From assembly GCA_937935255.1 (NCBI GenBank), contig CALGXT010000049.1, positions 1 through 35,422 of the forward strand: a stretch of 35,422 nucleotides of DNA, written 5' to 3'. The DNA is from an uncultured bacterium. GTDB taxonomy: Bacteria; Verrucomicrobiota; Kiritimatiellia; PWTM01. Below, one piece after another: positions 1-8,800 of the stretch (position 1 is its first letter; each line of letters begins with the position of its first letter). The notes under the pieces were generated by a model. The model made no database searches and had not been told where the DNA came from. It was given only the letters and a program-made list of their open reading frames with translations. Both the position numbers and the translations under genes were made by a program.

Positions 1-420
1 TTCGACGGCTTCCGCCACGACCCGGCGCGCCGCCTCGAAATCGCCGCGCGCCCGCAGCAAAACGGCCTCCAGGCTCATCGGCTCCGCGGCGGCGCGGCCC
101 GCGCGCTCCAAATCGCGGCGGGCGGCGCGGGCCATTTCGAGCGCGCCCTCCCATTCCCCGCTTTCCGCCAAACAGACCGCCAGGTTATAGGCCAGCGCGC
201 CCGCCGCCGCGACATCGCCCAACGCCTCGGCGCGGTCCAGCGCCGCGCGAAAGAGGGGGCGCGCCCGTTCGCCGCCCGCGCGCCGGTGCGCCAGCGTTGC
301 CGCGCGCGAAAGCTTCGCCAACTCCGCGTCCTCCGCTGCGGGCGGAGGCGCCGGCGTTCGGCAGCCCGCGCCCAATCCGACACAAAGGATGGCCCAAAAG
401 ACCGCGCGCCCGAGCTTCAT
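1..420 (-). CDS. Probable lipoprotein with TPR-like helices (3' end beyond window)
   Basis: The gene begins at 420 and runs off the left edge, so only the first 140 residues are visible. The N-terminus MKLGRAVFWAILCVGLGAGC looks like a lipoprotein signal with the acceptor Cys at residue 20; the residue three before it is Gly, which makes the lipobox imperfect. The rest is Ala/Arg/Leu/Glu-rich helix, including ALAYNLAVCLAESGEWEGAL, the kind of helix-turn-helix seen in tetratricopeptide repeats. Its ATG overlaps the mlaD stop as ATGA (417-420), so it is probably translated together with mlaD as the last visible gene of the MCE operon. It may be a periplasmic accessory factor of that transporter. 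This role is inferred from position only; I do not recognise the family. Confidence 0.7.
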   Translation of the reverse strand, partial: MKLGRAVFWAILCVGLGAGCRTPAPPPAAEDAELAKLSRAATLAHRRAGGERARPLFRAALDRAEALGDVAAAGALAYNLAVCLAESGEWEGALEMARAARRDLERAGRAAAEPMSLEAVLLRARGDFEAARRVVAEAVE

Positions 421-1391
421 GGCGCGCCCCTCCCCGCCGCCGGCGCGGGCAGCGGCAACGCTTCGATCGGCGGCGGTCGGTTCATGTAGCGCCTCAGAAA
501 CCAATGCTCTTGCAGGCCCGCGAGGATCTGCTCGGCCTCGCGCAGGGTCGCCTGCGTCTGTAAGACGAGACCCGGCGCGTCGCGCAGCTCGCCGCGCAGC
601 GTCTCCGCCGCTTCGGGCAGCGCGCCGGCCGCCTGGCGGACGTCTTCCAGAATCGCATCCACTTTCTTCAACGAGGATTCCAATTGCGCCGTCATCTCTC
701 GCACTCGGCCCAGAATGGCTTCGGCCTCCAGGGCCAATGTCGGATCGCGCAAGACGCGGCCTACCGCGCCCTCCCCGCGTTCGATGCCCTCGACAATCGA
801 GCGTACGCCGGCCAGGGTGCGCTGCAATTCGCCCTCGGGATCATGGAGGCTCGCCGCGACCCGACGGTACTCGGCGAGCGTGCGCTCCGTCTCCTCAAGC
901 AACGGCAACACGGCGGCCTGGAGCTGACCGGCGATTTCGGTGACCAACTCGATCAACTCCGTGTCTTTACGCACCGGCAGTGTCGCGCCCTCCTCGGGCA
1001 AGGGGGCGGCGGCGCCGGCGGTGATTTCAATAAAGGAATCGCCCGCGATGCCGAATTGTTTCTTCACGACCGCGACGGAATCGGCGCGGATAAAACGGAG
1101 AAACTGGCCGCGCACGCGCAGCAACGCATGCATGGCGCCGTACTCGTCCACATAAATGCGATCCACCCGCCCGATGGAGGTGCCGAGCAGCTCCACATTG
1201 GAGCCTTGCTGCAAACCGAAGGTGCCCTCCTTGGGGAACGTGATGCGGATTTCACGGGTCGGCTCGAACCATTGTTGCGCCCGGCCCACCAGCAAGACGC
1301 CGGCCGCCACCAGTACGATCGTGACCAGCACGAAAACGCCCGCGATCTCGTTCACGTAGCGGAACCGAAATGGCTTGACCGTTTTTTCCAT
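417..1391 (-). CDS. mlaD: MCE/MlaD family lipid-transport substrate-binding protein
   Basis: This 324-residue protein is the membrane-anchored periplasmic part of an MCE/Mla-type phospholipid transporter. A single N-terminal membrane segment (about residues 14-36) is followed by one MCE domain (about 45-125) containing GLQQGSNVELLGTSIGRV, the conserved core of the family, and then by a long helical, Glu/Leu-rich tail likely to form a coiled coil. MCE proteins form hexamers that carry lipid between the membranes. It lies 36 bp downstream of the mlaF-like gene, after mlaE, and its stop overlaps the start of the next lipoprotein gene. At 324 residues it is longer than E. coli MlaD (about 180), as in many single-MCE proteins with extended tails. 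The family call is secure; the direction of lipid transport cannot be read from sequence. Confidence 0.88.
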   Translation of the reverse strand: MEKTVKPFRFRYVNEIAGVFVLVTIVLVAAGVLLVGRAQQWFEPTREIRITFPKEGTFGLQQGSNVELLGTSIGRVDRIYVDEYGAMHALLRVRGQFLRFIRADSVAVVKKQFGIAGDSFIEITAGAAAPLPEEGATLPVRKDTELIELVTEIAGQLQAAVLPLLEETERTLAEYRRVAASLHDPEGELQRTLAGVRSIVEGIERGEGAVGRVLRDPTLALEAEAILGRVREMTAQLESSLKKVDAILEDVRQAAGALPEAAETLRGELRDAPGLVLQTQATLREAEQILAGLQEHWFLRRYMNRPPPIEALPLPAPAAGRGAP

Positions 1392-1427
1392 GGACGACTC
1401 CGATTGTGCGGGTTTTCCGCCGCCGAA

Positions 1428-2126
1428 TCAACCGCCATTGCCGATAATTTCGGCGTCGCTCCCGTCCGGATTCCACTCCACCGTGCGAAGCGCGCCGGCC
1501 TCCGACGAGACTGGCGCAAGACCGGGATCGCGGGCGGTGATCCATAATACGCCGGCGCCGCGCGCGCGGGCGGCATCCGCCGCTTTTCCGAACGCCGCCA
1601 GATCGCCGGGTTCCGCGCCGCGTTCGGGGTGCTCCAATATGAGCAAATCCGGCGCGCCCAGCAAAGCCCGCACCCACTGCGCCCGCTGCAATTCACGCGG
1701 CGGCGTCCAGGCGGCCCGACCGGAGGGCAGCGCCGTCAAGCCGAGCGCATGGGCGATGCGCTCGGCTTCCGCCCGCCATTCTCTGAGACGCCGATGCGTA
1801 TGATGCAGACGCGCCAGCAGCACATTCTCATCCACGTCCAGGTTGCTCACCCAGGCGGCGCCGCAAAAGACCCGGCCGATCCGCGCGCGCCGATGCTCCG
1901 CCGCGGCGGGCGAGAGCGCGCTCCAGTCCTCGCCGGCGAACCGCACGGCGCCCTCCAACGGCGCCTCGATGCCCACCGCGGCGTTCGCGAGCCGGCGCAC
2001 GCGGCGGTCGTCCTCCTCCGTCGCGAGCAGAAACACGCAATCGCCCCGCCCCACCCGCAGCGTCAACGGGGCCTCGCCGGGCCACCGCACGGCCTCGAAC
2101 TCCAGCCAGGGGACTTGCCCGCTCAT
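1428..2126 (-). CDS. Degenerate MlaF-like ABC ATPase homologue lacking ATPase motifs
   Basis: A 232-residue protein occupies the MlaF position between mlaE and mlaD and still follows the ABC-ATPase fold: strand pattern, LDVDENVLL, ALGL, RALLGAPDLLILEHPERG. Every catalytic motif is altered. The Walker A region (about 33-45) reads LLATEEDDRRVRR, with no GxxGxGK[ST]. The Q-loop Gln is Cys88. The LSGGQ signature is RELQRAQ (144-150). The Walker B Asp-Glu pair is Glu165-His166. The switch His is Ala198. The frame is open throughout and the start overlaps the mlaE stop (ATGA, 2123-2126), so this is not a simple pseudogene. It is probably a structural pseudo-ATPase that no longer binds ATP, or the transporter borrows an ATPase from elsewhere. 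The longer upstream frame reaching 2870 is antisense-free read-through over mlaE and was not used. Confidence 0.75.
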   Translation of the reverse strand: MSGQVPWLEFEAVRWPGEAPLTLRVGRGDCVFLLATEEDDRRVRRLANAAVGIEAPLEGAVRFAGEDWSALSPAAAEHRRARIGRVFCGAAWVSNLDVDENVLLARLHHTHRRLREWRAEAERIAHALGLTALPSGRAAWTPPRELQRAQWVRALLGAPDLLILEHPERGAEPGDLAAFGKAADAARARGAGVLWITARDPGLAPVSSEAGALRTVEWNPDGSDAEIIGNGG

Positions 2127-2911
2127 AGATAGGTCAGTCCGGAAACGACCGCCGAGACGAAGAACAGCGCCGCCACGGAACGCATGACGCCCCGCGAGGC
2201 GGCTTGCGGCACCTCCGTGAGCGCGCCCCGCACCGAAAGACCCTCGATCGAACAGATCACGGCCATCAGCCAGCCCGGCGCCAACGATTTCACGACAAGA
2301 TTCAGGAGATCGGGGCCGCTGATAGCGCGAAAGATGCTGTCGAGAAACGCCCGGCCCGCGCCGACCGGCGCCTGCAGCAGATGGCCGCCGAGATAACCGC
2401 TCGCGAGCGAAACTGCGATGAAAAAAACGGTCAGGCAGAATACCGAGAGGGCGACGCCCACCGCGCGCGGCAGTATCAGGTAGGCGAGCGGATCGAGCCC
2501 CTGCGAATCCAGTACTTCGATTTCGCCGGCGACCCGCATAGACGCCAGCTCGGACGCCATGGCGGTGCCGCTGCGTCCGATGACGATGAAATTCACGAGC
2601 AGCGGCCCGATCTCTCGCACGACGACCGCCACCAGCAGCGGTCCGACGAGCGCCGACTGGCCCATGCGGGCGAGCCAGAGACGCGCCTGCAAGACCACGG
2701 CCAGCCCCACTGCGACCGCCACGATTCCGATGAAACGAAGCGCGTGAACGCCGGTGAACAGAATCTGTCGGGCGAGCACGTTGCGCGTCGTCCGCGGCCA
2801 CCGGGAGGGCCGCGACGCCAGGGACAGCAGGGTTCCGGCCGTCGAAGCCACCTCCCAAAAACCGCGCCACGAGGTCACGACGGGCGCGCCCAATCGAGCC
2901 AGTACACTCAT
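2123..2911 (-). CDS. mlaE: MlaE-family ABC transporter permease
   Basis: This is a 262-residue inner-membrane permease of the MlaE/YrbE family. It keeps the family signature REIGPLLVNFIVIGRSGTAM followed by ASELASMRVAGEIEVLDSQG and the LDPLAYLILPRAVG segment. About five hydrophobic segments are visible, including VAVGLAVVLQARLW near the N-terminus and FCLTVFFIAVSLASGYLGG. The length matches the family (about 260). Its partner would be MlaD, and normally a MlaF ATPase dimer would drive it; here the adjacent ATPase homologue lacks catalytic motifs. It is the first gene of a tight mlaE-mlaF-mlaD set, about 96 bp downstream of a small lipoprotein gene. Confidence 0.9.
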   Translation of the reverse strand: MSVLARLGAPVVTSWRGFWEVASTAGTLLSLASRPSRWPRTTRNVLARQILFTGVHALRFIGIVAVAVGLAVVLQARLWLARMGQSALVGPLLVAVVVREIGPLLVNFIVIGRSGTAMASELASMRVAGEIEVLDSQGLDPLAYLILPRAVGVALSVFCLTVFFIAVSLASGYLGGHLLQAPVGAGRAFLDSIFRAISGPDLLNLVVKSLAPGWLMAVICSIEGLSVRGALTEVPQAASRGVMRSVAALFFVSAVVSGLTYL

Positions 2912-3007
2912 TTCGCTTTCATCGCCGCCCTGAGCGCGCGGCGCGGACGACGGGGCCGCGCCCGGAACACGCGCGCGAAAGCCCCGCCGCCGGCCGATGC
3001 GCCCAGA

Positions 3008-3439
3008 CTAGCGCATCTTCCTGGAAAACTCGGACATGGCCGCCACAAACCGCTCCTGCGCCTTGCGCACCTCCGGATCGTCCATGTAGGGCATGATCTT
3101 CATCATCGCTCCGCCCATGCGCATCGCCATCCCGCGCATCTTTTCCTCGTTTTCCCGCATTTCTTTGGGACGATCGGCGAGCGCGTCCGGATTCGGATAG
3201 CGCTTTTGCAGCTTTTCCGCCTCCGGCGCGAGCTTCTCCATGCGGTCCGTGTGCGCGTTCATCGCCGCCGCCACCTTCTTCGCGCTGTCGGCTTTTTCCA
3301 AATCCGCTACATAGGCTTCCATGGCGCCCAACATTTTTTTCTGGAACCGCTGCAAGTCCGCGTATTTGCCTCCGCCGCCGCAGCCCGCCGCCATCAACGC
3401 GCCCGCCGCGATTACAACCGCCATCCACCGTGCGCTCAT
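3008..3439 (-). CDS. Small lipoprotein of unknown function
   Basis: This 143-residue protein has a clear lipoprotein signal: MSARWMAVVIAAGALMAAGC, with Cys20 in a good lipobox (MAAGC), followed by a Gly-rich spacer. The mature part is helical and highly charged, rich in Lys, Glu, Met and Ala (KKMLGAMEAYVADLEKADSAKK), with no Cys after residue 20. A Shine-Dalgarno-like AAGGA lies upstream of the ATG. It precedes mlaE by about 96 bp in the same direction, so it may belong to the lipid-transport operon. I do not recognise the family; a periplasmic helical chaperone or lipid-transport accessory are both possible. Confidence 0.75.
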   Translation of the reverse strand: MSARWMAVVIAAGALMAAGCGGGGKYADLQRFQKKMLGAMEAYVADLEKADSAKKVAAAMNAHTDRMEKLAPEAEKLQKRYPNPDALADRPKEMRENEEKMRGMAMRMGGAMMKIMPYMDDPEVRKAQERFVAAMSEFSRKMR

Positions 3440-3585
3440 GCCCGTTCCTTTTCGACGCCGATCGGCGTCCCGTCATTTGGCGACGCCCGCGCCGAGCGCG
3501 CGCCCGGCCGACAAACATCGTCTGAAAGAATTGTGGCAGACTTCGGGCCGCACGACAAGCCGTCGCGCTCCGCCCAGGGCCAGGC

Positions 3586-3715
3586 CCGGAGAAACCAAAT
3601 CGAACCTCCACAAGTCGAGTTAGGTGTGGCCGATCGGACACTTCTAATTCAACTGTTCGAGGGTGGGCGCGAAACAAACCGGCCCGGGATTTTGCCTCCG
3701 CGCGCCGCCATTCAA
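3586..3715. repeat. Direct repeat copy 1 (with dyad)
   Basis: This ~130 bp segment recurs at 3781-3911 with about four differences by eye, 195 bp apart. It contains an interrupted dyad from GAGTTAG (3617) to CTAATTC (3650), centred on CCGATCGG. The tails after each copy also end in the same CCCCAAATCATC (3770-3781 and 3938-3949), so the full unit is nearer 170-195 bp. Confidence 0.9.
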
Positions 3716-3780
3716 CGACTTACGGTTCGGCAACTCGGCTCGGTGACTGTCCCCATGCTCGGCGCCTGTCCCCAAATCAT

Positions 3781-3911
3781 CCGGAGAAACCGGATCGAAC
3801 CTCCACAAGTCGAGTTAGGTGTGGCCGATCGGACACTTCTAATTCAACTGTTCGAGGGTGGGCGCGAACCAAACCGGCCCAGGGATTTTGCCTCCGCGCG
3901 CCGCCATTCAA
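3781..3911. repeat. Direct repeat copy 2 (with dyad)
   Basis: This is the second copy of the 3586-3715 repeat, with the same internal dyad at 3812-3845. It ends about 90 bp upstream of the dciA promoter. No gene is convincing across the repeats on either strand, and the whole interval 3440-4003 otherwise appears non-coding. Confidence 0.9.
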
Positions 3912-4003
3912 GACTTGACTCGGGACTCGGCGACTGGCCCCAAATCATCTCTCCGTCTCCAACTGTTTCCAATTCGGGTCTGAAAAAACGAGGAAACCGC
4001 GCC

Positions 4004-4031
4004 TTGACAACGCGAGGCTCGCCGCTAGGCT
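4004..4031 (+). promoter_or_regulatory. Promoter of the dciA-like gene, probably leaderless
   Basis: A perfect -35 TTGACA (4004-4009) is separated by 16 bp from TAGGCT (4026-4031). Transcription would start within a base or two of the ATG at 4039, predicting a leaderless mRNA. No Shine-Dalgarno sequence lies before the ATG, which fits. Confidence 0.65.
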
Positions 4032-4038
4032 CGCGGTC

Positions 4039-4482
4039 ATGCGCCGACGCCGTTTCGATGCCGGTTTATGGCTCTTGCAACGCCAACGGCTCCATATCGC
4101 GGACCCCGAGCCGCCCCCGCCCTACGCCGTGCAGCCGATCGGCCCGACCGTGGCGGAGTTTGCTCGTCGCATCGGGCGGCACGGCGATCTGTGGCGGCAA
4201 GTCCTCCAAGGCGAGTGGGCGGCCATCGTCGGCGATTCCCTCGCGCAACGGACGCGGCCCGGCGAGCTGCGGGGGGACACCTTGATTGTGTATGTCCGGC
4301 ACGCGATTTTCCTCCACGAGCTGGCCCGCGATCGCGCCGCCGCCGCGCGTTTGATCGCCAACATTCGGGAACGCTGCCCCGACGCGCCAATTCGGGCGGT
4401 GCGATTCCAGGCCGACCCCGGCGAACATCCGTCCGCTTCGGAGTCCTCCCCGGCGAAGGGCAGCCCGCCTCAAAAAAAATAA
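4039..4482 (+). CDS. dciA: DUF721 / DciA-like replicative helicase-associated protein
   Basis: This 147-residue protein matches the DUF721 pattern: WAAIVGDSLAQRTRPGELRG followed by DTLIVYVRHAIFLHEL, i.e. W-x3-VG-x2-LA-x2-T-x-P-x2-L-x2-G-x-L-x-V-x-V. Members include DciA, which assists DnaB helicase loading in bacteria lacking DnaC or DnaI. The N-terminus is Arg-rich and the C-terminus (after about residue 125) is a disordered Ser/Pro/Lys tail. The start is fixed by the promoter directly upstream. It stands alone, not beside dnaA or recF, and ends inside a bidirectional terminator. The family call is good; the helicase role is by homology. Confidence 0.75.
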   Translation: MRRRRFDAGLWLLQRQRLHIADPEPPPPYAVQPIGPTVAEFARRIGRHGDLWRQVLQGEWAAIVGDSLAQRTRPGELRGDTLIVYVRHAIFLHELARDRAAAARLIANIRERCPDAPIRAVRFQADPGEHPSASESSPAKGSPPQKK

Positions 4483-4519
4483 AGACCGCCCGGCGGTCGG
4501 ACCGCGGGCGGTCTTTTTG
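4471..4519. terminator. Bidirectional rho-independent terminator
   Basis: A 12-bp perfect stem (4481-4492 with 4505-4516) is flanked by an A-run on its left and a T-run on its right, so it can terminate both the plus-strand dciA-like gene, whose TAA overlaps the stem, and the minus-strand ferredoxin gene, which ends at 4541. Confidence 0.9.
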
Positions 4520-4540
4520 ATCTCTTCGATCGCTTGGAGG

Positions 4541-4729
4541 CTATTCCTCGATCTTGATCGCCTCGACCGGGCAATTGCCGGCAGCGTCACGGCAGGCATC
4601 TTCGGCCGAGGGCGGCACGACCGGCGACTTCGCGGCGGCCACGCCGTCTTTCATCTCGAACACATCCGGGCAGGTGTCCACGCACAACTCGCAGCCCGTG
4701 CAGGTATCCGCATCCACGGAGACTTTCAT
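4541..4729 (-). CDS. Ferredoxin, single [4Fe-4S] type
   Basis: A 62-residue small acidic electron carrier. It has CTGCELCVDTCP (Cys 10, 13, 16, 20) and a C-terminal NCPVEAI, the layout of Thermotoga-type monocluster ferredoxins. In those, three N-terminal cysteines plus the C-terminal one bind the cluster and the other two form a disulfide. It is the last gene of the nifJ / DHOD-like / ferredoxin set, 47 bp after its neighbour. It is the obvious acceptor for electrons released by pyruvate oxidation, an assignment from gene order and family knowledge. Confidence 0.93.
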   Translation of the reverse strand: MKVSVDADTCTGCELCVDTCPDVFEMKDGVAAAKSPVVPPSAEDACRDAAGNCPVEAIKIEE

Positions 4730-4776
4730 GGTTATTCTCGCTTTCCGGTTAGTAGGCCTTTACCGCACCGCGCAGT

Positions 4777-5784
4777 TCAGGCCAGTATATACTTGCCTTT
4801 GTAATCCTCAAGGATTTTGATGTAGTTGGCGCGCTCGAACGCGGCGGGATTTTCGACCGCCTGCTGGCTCATGGCGCCCTTCATCTCGGCGACGGACTCG
4901 TATTCTTTCGAGGCCATCCAGGTCTGGAGCTCGTCGAGCATCGTGCGCAAATGGCCGACGCCGTTCTTGAGCAGGGCCGAGCACGTCATCGCCGCGTCCG
5001 CGCCGGCCAGCAGATACTTTGCGGCGTCGCGCCCGCTATGAACGCCGGTGGTGCCGGCCAGCGAGGTCTTGACGCGGCCGTGCAGGATGGCGATCCAGCG
5101 CAACGGAAGCCGCATTTCCGCCGGCGCGCTCAAATTGAGATCGCTGCGGACCTCCATTTCGTCGAGGTCGAAATCCGGCTGATAGAAACGATTGAAGAGC
5201 ACCAATCCGTCGGCGCCGGCCTCCGCCAGCCGAACGGCCATGTTCGCCGTGGAGCTGAAATAGGGGCTCAACTTCATCGCCACGGGGATTTTCACCGCGG
5301 CTTTGACCGCGCGGACGACGTCCAAATACATCTCCTCGACTTCCGCGCCCGTGCGGTGGGGGTCCGTGGCGATGTAATAGGTGTTGAGCTCGATCGCCGA
5401 GGCGCCCGCCCGCTCGATTTCGACGGCGTAATCCGTCCAGCCCTCGGGCGATATGCCGTTGATGCTGCCGATGATCGGGATGTCCACCGCCGCGCGCGCG
5501 GCGGCGATCAGCTCCAGGTATTTTTCCGTGCCGACATGGTAGTCGCCCACATCGGGAAAATAGGAGAGCGCCTCGGCGAAGCTCTCCGTGCCCGCGCTCA
5601 ACAGGTGATCGAGCGCGTCGGCGTCGTGCCGAATCTGCTCCTCGAAGATCGAGAAGAGCACGATGGCGGGGGCGCCGGCGTCCTCGAGTTTCTTGATGTC
5701 CTCCAGCCGTTGCGATAGCGGCGAGGAGGACGGGACGATCGGGTTCTTCAGTTTCAAGCCCAGGTAGGTGGTGCTCAGGTCCAT
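4777..5784 (-). CDS. Dihydroorotate dehydrogenase-like flavoprotein
   Basis: A 335-residue FMN-type beta/alpha barrel of the DHOD-like group often found beside pyruvate:ferredoxin oxidoreductase. It opens MDLSTTYLGLKLKNPIVPSS, has IPIIGSINGISPEGWTDYA, AMKLSPYFSS and the phosphate-binding end GVHSGRDAAKYLLAGADAAM. No pyrimidine genes are nearby, so it is more likely an oxidoreductase accessory of the PFOR/ferredoxin system than a true PyrD. The substrate is unknown. An AAAGGA Shine-Dalgarno precedes the ATG, 39 bp after nifJ. Confidence 0.85.
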   Translation of the reverse strand: MDLSTTYLGLKLKNPIVPSSSPLSQRLEDIKKLEDAGAPAIVLFSIFEEQIRHDADALDHLLSAGTESFAEALSYFPDVGDYHVGTEKYLELIAAARAAVDIPIIGSINGISPEGWTDYAVEIERAGASAIELNTYYIATDPHRTGAEVEEMYLDVVRAVKAAVKIPVAMKLSPYFSSTANMAVRLAEAGADGLVLFNRFYQPDFDLDEMEVRSDLNLSAPAEMRLPLRWIAILHGRVKTSLAGTTGVHSGRDAAKYLLAGADAAMTCSALLKNGVGHLRTMLDELQTWMASKEYESVAEMKGAMSQQAVENPAAFERANYIKILEDYKGKYILA

Positions 5785-5823
5785 GGCTTTTTCCTTTCTA
5801 GCTTGCGAAGGCGCGCGTTGGGG

Positions 5824-8800
5824 TCATTCCGCCGTCGGGGCGGCCGCCGGCTCCGTCGGCGGCGTTTGCAGCCATTGCTGATACAGCGTCCAGCGCTGAT
5901 CCACGTCCGCTTGCGCCAGTTGCAACAACCGCGCCGCCTCGTCGGGCTTGCTGAGCGACAGCATTTTGAATCGCGTTTCGCTGTAGATGTAGTCCTTCAA
6001 CGGAATCGAGGGCGGCTTGCTGTCGATCGAAAGCGGATTGAGCCCCTGCGCCGCCAGGCTCGGGTTGTAGCGGTACAGAATCCAGTGACCGCTGTTGACC
6101 GCCGCCTTTTGCTGATCAAAACCCTTCTGCATGTTGATGCCGTGGGCGATGCAATGGCAGTAGGCGATGATCAGCGAAGGTCCGTCGTAGGCTTCCGCCT
6201 CCAGGAACGCCTTGAGGGCGTGGCGGGGATTCGCGCCGACGGAGATGCGGGCCACATAGATGTTGCCGTAGCACATGGCCATCATCCCGAGGTCCTTCTT
6301 GCCCGCCGGTTTGCCGCTGGCCGCGAATTTCGCGACGGCGCCGCGCGGGGTGGATTTCGAGGCCTGGCCGCCGGTGTTGGAGTAAACCTCGGTGTCGAGC
6401 ACCAGCGCGTTGACGTTGCGTCCGCTCGCCAGCACATGATCGAGGCCGCCGTAGCCGATGTCATAGGCCCAGCCGTCGCCGCCCAAAATCCAGACGCTCT
6501 TCTTCGTCAGCGCGTCGGCGATCGAGGCCAGGTGTTTCGCCTGCCAGGAGTTCAGGCCCGAGAGCTTTTTCTTCAATTCGGCGACGCGCGCGCGCTGCGC
6601 GGCGATTTCGGCCTCGGTGCGCTGCGGCGCCCCCACAATCTCCGCGACGAAGGCGTCGCCCAGCTCCGAACGCAGGGTCTGTAGCAGTTCGATTGCGAAC
6701 TCGCGTTGCTTATCGAGCGTGAGGCGGAAGCCCATGCCGAATTCGGCGTTATCCTCGAACAGCGAGTTCGACCACGCGGGGCCGCGGCCTTCGGCATTCG
6801 TCGCCCAGGGCGTCGTGGGCAGATTGCCGCCATAGATCGAGGAACAGCCGGTGGCGTTGGCGATGATGGCGCGATCGCCGAACAACTGGCTGAGAATCTT
6901 GACGTAGGGCGTCTCGCCGCAACCGGTGCATGCGCCGGAGAACTCGAACAGCGGCTGCGCGAACTGAACGTCCTTGATGGAGCTCAAATCCAGGCCGCCG
7001 CGATCCACTTCCGGCAGACCGAGGAAGAACTCCCAGTTCGCCTTTTCGGCCTCCCAGATCGGCTCTTTTTCGGCCATGTTGATCGCCTTGTGGCCAACGC
7101 GCGTCTTGCTCTTCTTGGGGCACACTTCGACGCAAAGACCGCAGCCGGTGCAGTCCTCCACCGAGACCTGCAGCGTGTAGCGCTTGCCCGGGTTGGCCTT
7201 GTCCTTCCACTCGACCGATTTGAAGGTCGCGGGGGCGCCCTCCAGCGCGGAAGGCTCGTAAATCTTGGAGCGGATGCACGAGTGCGGGCAGATCAGGCCG
7301 CACTGGCCGCACTGGATGCATTCGTTCTCGTCCCAGACGGGCACGAAGAGCGAAATATTGCGCTTTTCCCACTTAGTCGTGCCGGTCGGGAACGTGCCGT
7401 CCACCGGCATTTTGCTCACCGGCAAGTCGTCGCCAAGCCCGGCCATGATGGGCGCGGTGACTTCCTGCACGAAGGCGGGGGCCTTGGGCGAGACCACCGG
7501 CGGCAGCTCGCGGCGGCTCGTGGCGGCGGCCGGCACCGGCACTTCGCGCAGGTGCTCCAGCGTCATGTCCACGGCCTTGTAGTTCTTCTTGACGATCTCT
7601 TCGCCCTTGCGGCCGTAAGTCTTCTTGATCGCGTATTTGATCTTCTCGATCGCCTCGTCCTTGGGCAGGACGCCGGAAATCGCGAAGAAGCAGGTCTGCA
7701 TGATCGTGTTCACGCGGCTGCCCATGCCGGCGTCGAGCGCGACGCGCGAGCCGTCAATCGCGTAGAATTTCAGCCGCTTGGCGATGATCTGCTCCTGGAC
7801 TTTCCGCGGCAGCTTGTCCCAAACCTCTTCCGGCGTGTAGGGGCTGGAATTGAGCAGGAAGGTCGCGCCCTCCTTCGCGTATTTCAGAACGTCGACCTGA
7901 TCGAGGAAGATGAACTGGTGGCAGCCGATGAAGTTGGCGGACTGGATCAGATAGGGACAATGCATCGGCTCCGGGCCGAAACGCAGGTGCGAAACGGTGC
8001 GCGAACCGGCCTTTTTGGAGTCATAGACGAAGTAGCCCTGGGCATAGAGGTCGGTCTCCTCGCCGATGATCTTGATCGAGTTTTTGTTCGCGCCGACCGT
8101 GCCGTCGGCGCCGAGGCCGAAGAACATCGCGCGCACAACGCTGTCGGGCTCGGTGATGAAGTTTCGATCGTAGTCCAGGCTGGTGTGCGACACATCGTCG
8201 TGAATGCCGACCGTGAAGTGGTTTTTCGGGGCGGTTTTTTTCAGTTCGTCGAAGACCGCCTTGACCATCGCCGGCGTGAATTCCTTGGAGGAGAGGCCGT
8301 AGCGCCCGCCGACGATCTTCGGCAGGCCCGCGGCGATTTTCAGCGTTCCCGCCGTGAAAGCCTCGTTGACGGCCGTGACGACGTCCTGATAGAGCGGCTC
8401 GCCCGCGCTCCCCGGCTCTTTCGTGCGGTCCAATACGGCGATCGCCTTGACAGTCGGCGGCAGCGCGGAGAGGAAATGCGCGGCGGAAAACGGGCGGAAC
8501 AGGCGAACCGCCACCAGCCCGATCTTTTCGCCGCTGTTTTTCTTCGCCCAATAGTCCAGCGTGTCGCGCACGGTTTCCGAGCCGGAACCCATGATCACGA
8601 TCACCCGCTCGGCGTCCGGGGCGCCGAAATAATCGAAGGGCTTGTAGGCGCGGCCGGTCAGACCCGCGAATTTCGCCATGGCGCGGGCGACGATTTCCGG
8701 CGTCTTCGCGTAGAAGGGATTGACGGTTTCCCGCCCCTGGAAATAGACGTCCGGATTTTGGGCCGTGCCGCGCAATACAGGGCGATCGGGGGAGAGCGCT

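Noticed and set aside
1428-2870. 480-codon frame that would fuse an N-terminal extension to the mlaF-like protein
   Set aside because: The extra part overlaps mlaE out of frame and is low-complexity. The ATGA junction at 2123-2126 gives a natural start.
2204-4285. Long open frame on the plus strand across mlaE and the repeats
   Set aside because: It is antisense to mlaE and the lipoprotein gene, has no sensible start and an Arg/His-rich composition typical of shadow frames in high-GC DNA. Its repeated peptide only reflects the DNA repeat.
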